This document shows, in pieces, positions 61,567 to 64,000 of a stretch of 64,000 bases of DNA. How positions within the stretch are numbered: the first letter of the stretch is position 1; every line of letters begins with the position of its first letter. The position numbers and the translations under genes were made by a program. Below the pieces are notes generated by a model that saw nothing but the letters and a program-made list of their open reading frames with translations, did not search any database and was not told where the DNA came from. The stretch comes from Hyphomicrobiales bacterium (GTDB lineage Bacteria; Pseudomonadota; Alphaproteobacteria; Rhizobiales; Rhizobiaceae): contig UBTA01000095.1 of NCBI GenBank assembly GCA_900468065.1, forward strand, positions 29,423 to 93,422, given 5' to 3'.

Positions 61567-63927
61567 ATGGCGGATTTTGTTGCAGTTATTCGAAGGACCG
61601 TCGATGGTCTGTCGGACAATGTTCCCGAAATGCGGGCCAAGGTCTATGACAAGGCCCGCGGCGCCGTCCGCCGTCAGCTTGAAAGCATGAAGCCTCGTCC
61701 TTCGGACGAGATGATCGAACGCCAGATGGTCAAGCTTGAGGCGGCGATCAGCGAAGTCGAGGACGATCACGTCGAGGCCTTGCCGCCGCTCGAGGACGAA
61801 CAGGTTGATTCGCCGCCGGATGCCGTTGACGCCGGTGACGAAATACCTGCCGCTCCGGTATATGAAGACGAAGCCCCCCAGCCAGCGGAAACTGCCGCTG
61901 CCGTCCAGGCGGAGCATGAACCTGCCGTCGAAGACACGCAGCCGGCTGTGGTGGAGCCGGTCGAGCAGTATGAAGAGCCAGCCGCGGCCGTGCCCACAGA
62001 GGTCTTCGAACCGGCTGTCGTCGAAGAACACACCTATCATGAGCCTGTGCCGGCCGAGCAACCCGCCGTTGCTGAGCCCGTTGACGTCGCTCATCCTTTC
62101 GAAGACCACCCGCAGACAGCGCCGATCTATTCGGCCGAGCCGGTAGAATACCAGCCTGAACCTCATCCGGAATCCGAGATTTACCGGGAACCGGCACCAC
62201 AGTACGAGCCAGAACCTGTGGATGCGGTTGTCTACGAACCGCCCGCCGTTTCCGATCCGGAGATTGCCGAAACTATTCATCCGGTGCCCGAAGCTGGTGA
62301 GGAGCCGGCCGACGAAAAACCGTTGCCGCCAGCACCTTCCGAGTGGGAATTGCCGGAGTGGAACGATCCGGTCCCAGCCTCCGCACACAGCCAGCAGGTA
62401 TGGAACGAGCCTGTCAGCAGCGCGGCAGTTACCGACGAAATTCCCGATCTGACGGACTACGAGCCGGTCGAAACAGTCAGGCCGCTGCACGATACCGCCG
62501 AGGCCAAGGATAAGCCTGCTGCAGTCCCGGCGCAGCCATGGGCCTGGGACGACAGCGATCCCTTCGCCGAGACGACAGCGATGGCTGCTGCGGAAACTTC
62601 CGAGCCGGCGATTTCCGATTGGTCCTGGCCAGTCGAGAAGACATCGGCTACAGAACCGGCGCAGCAGAAGACCGTCAATGATGGCTGGAACGAAATAGAC
62701 GAGCTTCTGGCCCATGGCAGTGTCGCAGCCGGTGCTATCGCCGCCTCGACGGCGCAGGCGGGCAGAAGCTCTGCCGCATCGCCGCTGGACGACGAGATGG
62801 ACGTGCCGTCACGGCCGGTTTCCTATCGGGTCGAGCCGAAGCGCTCGCGGTTCAACGCAAAGGCCATCGGACTGAGCGCGGTTCTTCTGCTCATCCTGGG
62901 CGGCGGCGGTTATGCCTATTGGCAAAATCAAACTGCGGTGAACGCGTGGATTTCCGGTATGCTTTCGTCGGTGACCGCAAAGACACCGGGTCAGACAACC
63001 CCGGAGGCATCAACGCCTGCGGAAGGCAGCAAGGACCAGACGGCGCCAGAAACGAATAATCAGACGCAGACCCCGGCGAATACCGACGTCGCTTCGGTCG
63101 AAGGCAGCAGCAAGTTCACGCAGCGCCTGCAGCAGGATGGAACCGAGAGCGATCCCGGTCCGGCGGCGGTACCCGCAGGCGCAAATGCTGCCGAGGAAGG
63201 TAAGTCGGTGGCTGCGCAGACGGAGGCCGGCAAACCGGTCGATACCGCCCAGGCGACGGCTACCACGCCTGCAGGTCAGGCGGCGACGGATGCACAGCCC
63301 GCTCAGCCGGTCCCTGGACAGCAGACCGCCACCAACCCGGCGACGCAGCAGGTACCCGCGGGAGCGCAGAAGATGTTCCTCTATGAGGAACGGCTGGGCC
63401 AGTCCGCACCCACTGCGATCGAAGGAAACGTTGCTTGGTCCGTCAAGGAGGAGTCGCCCGGCGGCGATGCCAAGCCTGAGCCGGTCATTCAGGCGCAGAT
63501 CAACGTTCCCGAACGTGGCCTGACGGCCCTCATGACGATCAAGCGCAATGCGGACTCCTCACTGCCGGCAAGCCATGTGATCGAGTTCGTCTTCTCGCTG
63601 CCCGAGAATTTCGAAGGCGGCAGCATCGACAGCGTCCAGCGCGTTTCGATGAAGCGTAACGAGCAGGATCGGGGTGATGCGCTGATCGCGGTTCCAGCCA
63701 AGATCACCGAAGATTTCCACATGATCGCGCTCAACGACTTCCCCGAAGCTGTGGCGACGAATACCGAACTACTGCGCGCGCGCGGCTGGATGGATATTCC
63801 TTTGACCTATCGCAACGGCCGCCGCGCGCTGTTGACGCTGGAGAAGGGCCCCGCTGGAACAGAGGCCTTCACTAAGGCGATGCAGGCCTGGAGCCTGGCT
63901 GCAAAGCCTGATCCGGCCGGTCAGTAA
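61567..63927 (+). CDS. Long single-pass membrane protein with acidic Pro/Glu-rich region
   Basis: I do not know a named family. The 786-residue product has a short helical head (ADFVAVIRRTVDGLSDNVPE, about 1-65), then a long acidic Pro/Glu/Ala/Val-rich stretch (about 68-370), and a single membrane helix at 433-452 (AIGLSAVLLLILGGGGYAYW) preceded by basic residues. After an Ala/Thr/Gln-rich linker (about 470-600) comes a compact periplasmic domain (about 603-780, MFLYEERLGQSAPTAIEGNV onward) with several beta strands. The head and acidic region are predicted cytosolic. It follows purA and has its own terminator. It may be an envelope or scaffold protein. Confidence 0.75.
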   Translation: MADFVAVIRRTVDGLSDNVPEMRAKVYDKARGAVRRQLESMKPRPSDEMIERQMVKLEAAISEVEDDHVEALPPLEDEQVDSPPDAVDAGDEIPAAPVYEDEAPQPAETAAAVQAEHEPAVEDTQPAVVEPVEQYEEPAAAVPTEVFEPAVVEEHTYHEPVPAEQPAVAEPVDVAHPFEDHPQTAPIYSAEPVEYQPEPHPESEIYREPAPQYEPEPVDAVVYEPPAVSDPEIAETIHPVPEAGEEPADEKPLPPAPSEWELPEWNDPVPASAHSQQVWNEPVSSAAVTDEIPDLTDYEPVETVRPLHDTAEAKDKPAAVPAQPWAWDDSDPFAETTAMAAAETSEPAISDWSWPVEKTSATEPAQQKTVNDGWNEIDELLAHGSVAAGAIAASTAQAGRSSAASPLDDEMDVPSRPVSYRVEPKRSRFNAKAIGLSAVLLLILGGGGYAYWQNQTAVNAWISGMLSSVTAKTPGQTTPEASTPAEGSKDQTAPETNNQTQTPANTDVASVEGSSKFTQRLQQDGTESDPGPAAVPAGANAAEEGKSVAAQTEAGKPVDTAQATATTPAGQAATDAQPAQPVPGQQTATNPATQQVPAGAQKMFLYEERLGQSAPTAIEGNVAWSVKEESPGGDAKPEPVIQAQINVPERGLTALMTIKRNADSSLPASHVIEFVFSLPENFEGGSIDSVQRVSMKRNEQDRGDALIAVPAKITEDFHMIALNDFPEAVATNTELLRARGWMDIPLTYRNGRRALLTLEKGPAGTEAFTKAMQAWSLAAKPDPAGQ

Positions 63928-63948
63928 TTCCCGTACAAGCACAAAAAG

Positions 63949-63980
63949 AAACCCGGCTGGAGCAATCCAGCCGGGTTTTT
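63949..63980 (+). terminator. Terminator of the long membrane protein gene
   Basis: AAACCCGGCTGG (63949-63960), loop AGCAAT, CCAGCCGGGTTT (63967-63978), then TT. A perfect 12-base stem, 21 bases after the stop. Confidence 0.93.
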
Positions 63981-64000
63981 GTTGTATTCAAAGTAAACCT

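Overview
The window is a stretch of GC-rich alphaproteobacterial chromosome, most likely from the Rhizobiaceae (Rhizobium/Agrobacterium/Sinorhizobium relatives). The evidence is the combination of rcdA, DUF1192 and DUF4164 proteins, an HWE histidine kinase, a sqdB-sqdD-sqdC sulfolipid operon, tandem Omp25/31-type outer-membrane proteins, perfect CtrA boxes (TTAA-N7-TTAA) and an alphaproteobacterial-type 6S RNA next to zapA. No tRNA, rRNA, CRISPR array or intact transposase was seen.

Layout. 0.2-7.2 kb: rpmE, an ArsR/SRPBCC pair, a GFA-family protein, a four-gene phospholipid-type operon (acyltransferase, CdsA-like, small membrane protein, CDP-alcohol phosphatidyltransferase), rcdA, and a DUF1192/MFS pair. 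7.4-10.5 kb: a 51-residue membrane protein, an HWE sensor kinase with an overlapping receiver, and a PhzF-like enzyme. 10.6-16.8 kb: a minus-strand block of central carbon genes (tkt, gap, a glycolipid-binding-like gene, pgk, fbaB). 17.1-22.1 kb: DUF4164, zapA, 6S RNA, a 940-bp inserted element carrying an HNH-nuclease-like gene, a LysR/DUF1127/LuxR-like cluster, 5-formyl-THF cyclo-ligase and a YmdB-type phosphoesterase. 22.1-26.4 kb: a brnTA toxin-antitoxin locus whose toxin is frameshifted, exported proteins, yebC, a cupin and a luciferase-like monooxygenase. 26.6-30.3 kb: ruvC, ruvA and ruvB, with one vapBC-type module in each gap. 30.3-39 kb: a phosphoesterase, a Nudix hydrolase, sqdBDC, ybgC, and the ligD/ku end-joining genes. 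39.3-51 kb: tolQ-tolR-tolA-tolB-pal-cpoB, tilS, ftsH and glmM. 51-64 kb: two CtrA-boxed outer-membrane proteins, an OafA-type acyltransferase, serC-serA, a GNAT, an EamA transporter, purA and a long single-pass membrane protein.

The core is conserved housekeeping: division and envelope (zapA, Tol-Pal, glmM, ftsH), recombination (ruvCAB), glycolysis/pentose phosphate, serine and purine synthesis. Accessory genes sit in the gaps of these operons: TA modules inside ruvCAB, ligD-ku between ybgC and tolQ, a hydrolase between pal and cpoB, and a mobile cassette at the 3' end of the 6S RNA gene. The most unusual structure is that cassette. A 54-bp exact copy of the 6S RNA 3' end flanks AT-richer DNA encoding a single HNH-type protein with an unrecognised C-terminal domain. 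This looks like site-specific integration into ssrS with no integrase left inside. Three perfect CtrA boxes (before rcdA and both outer-membrane protein genes) suggest cell-cycle control of the adjacent loci.
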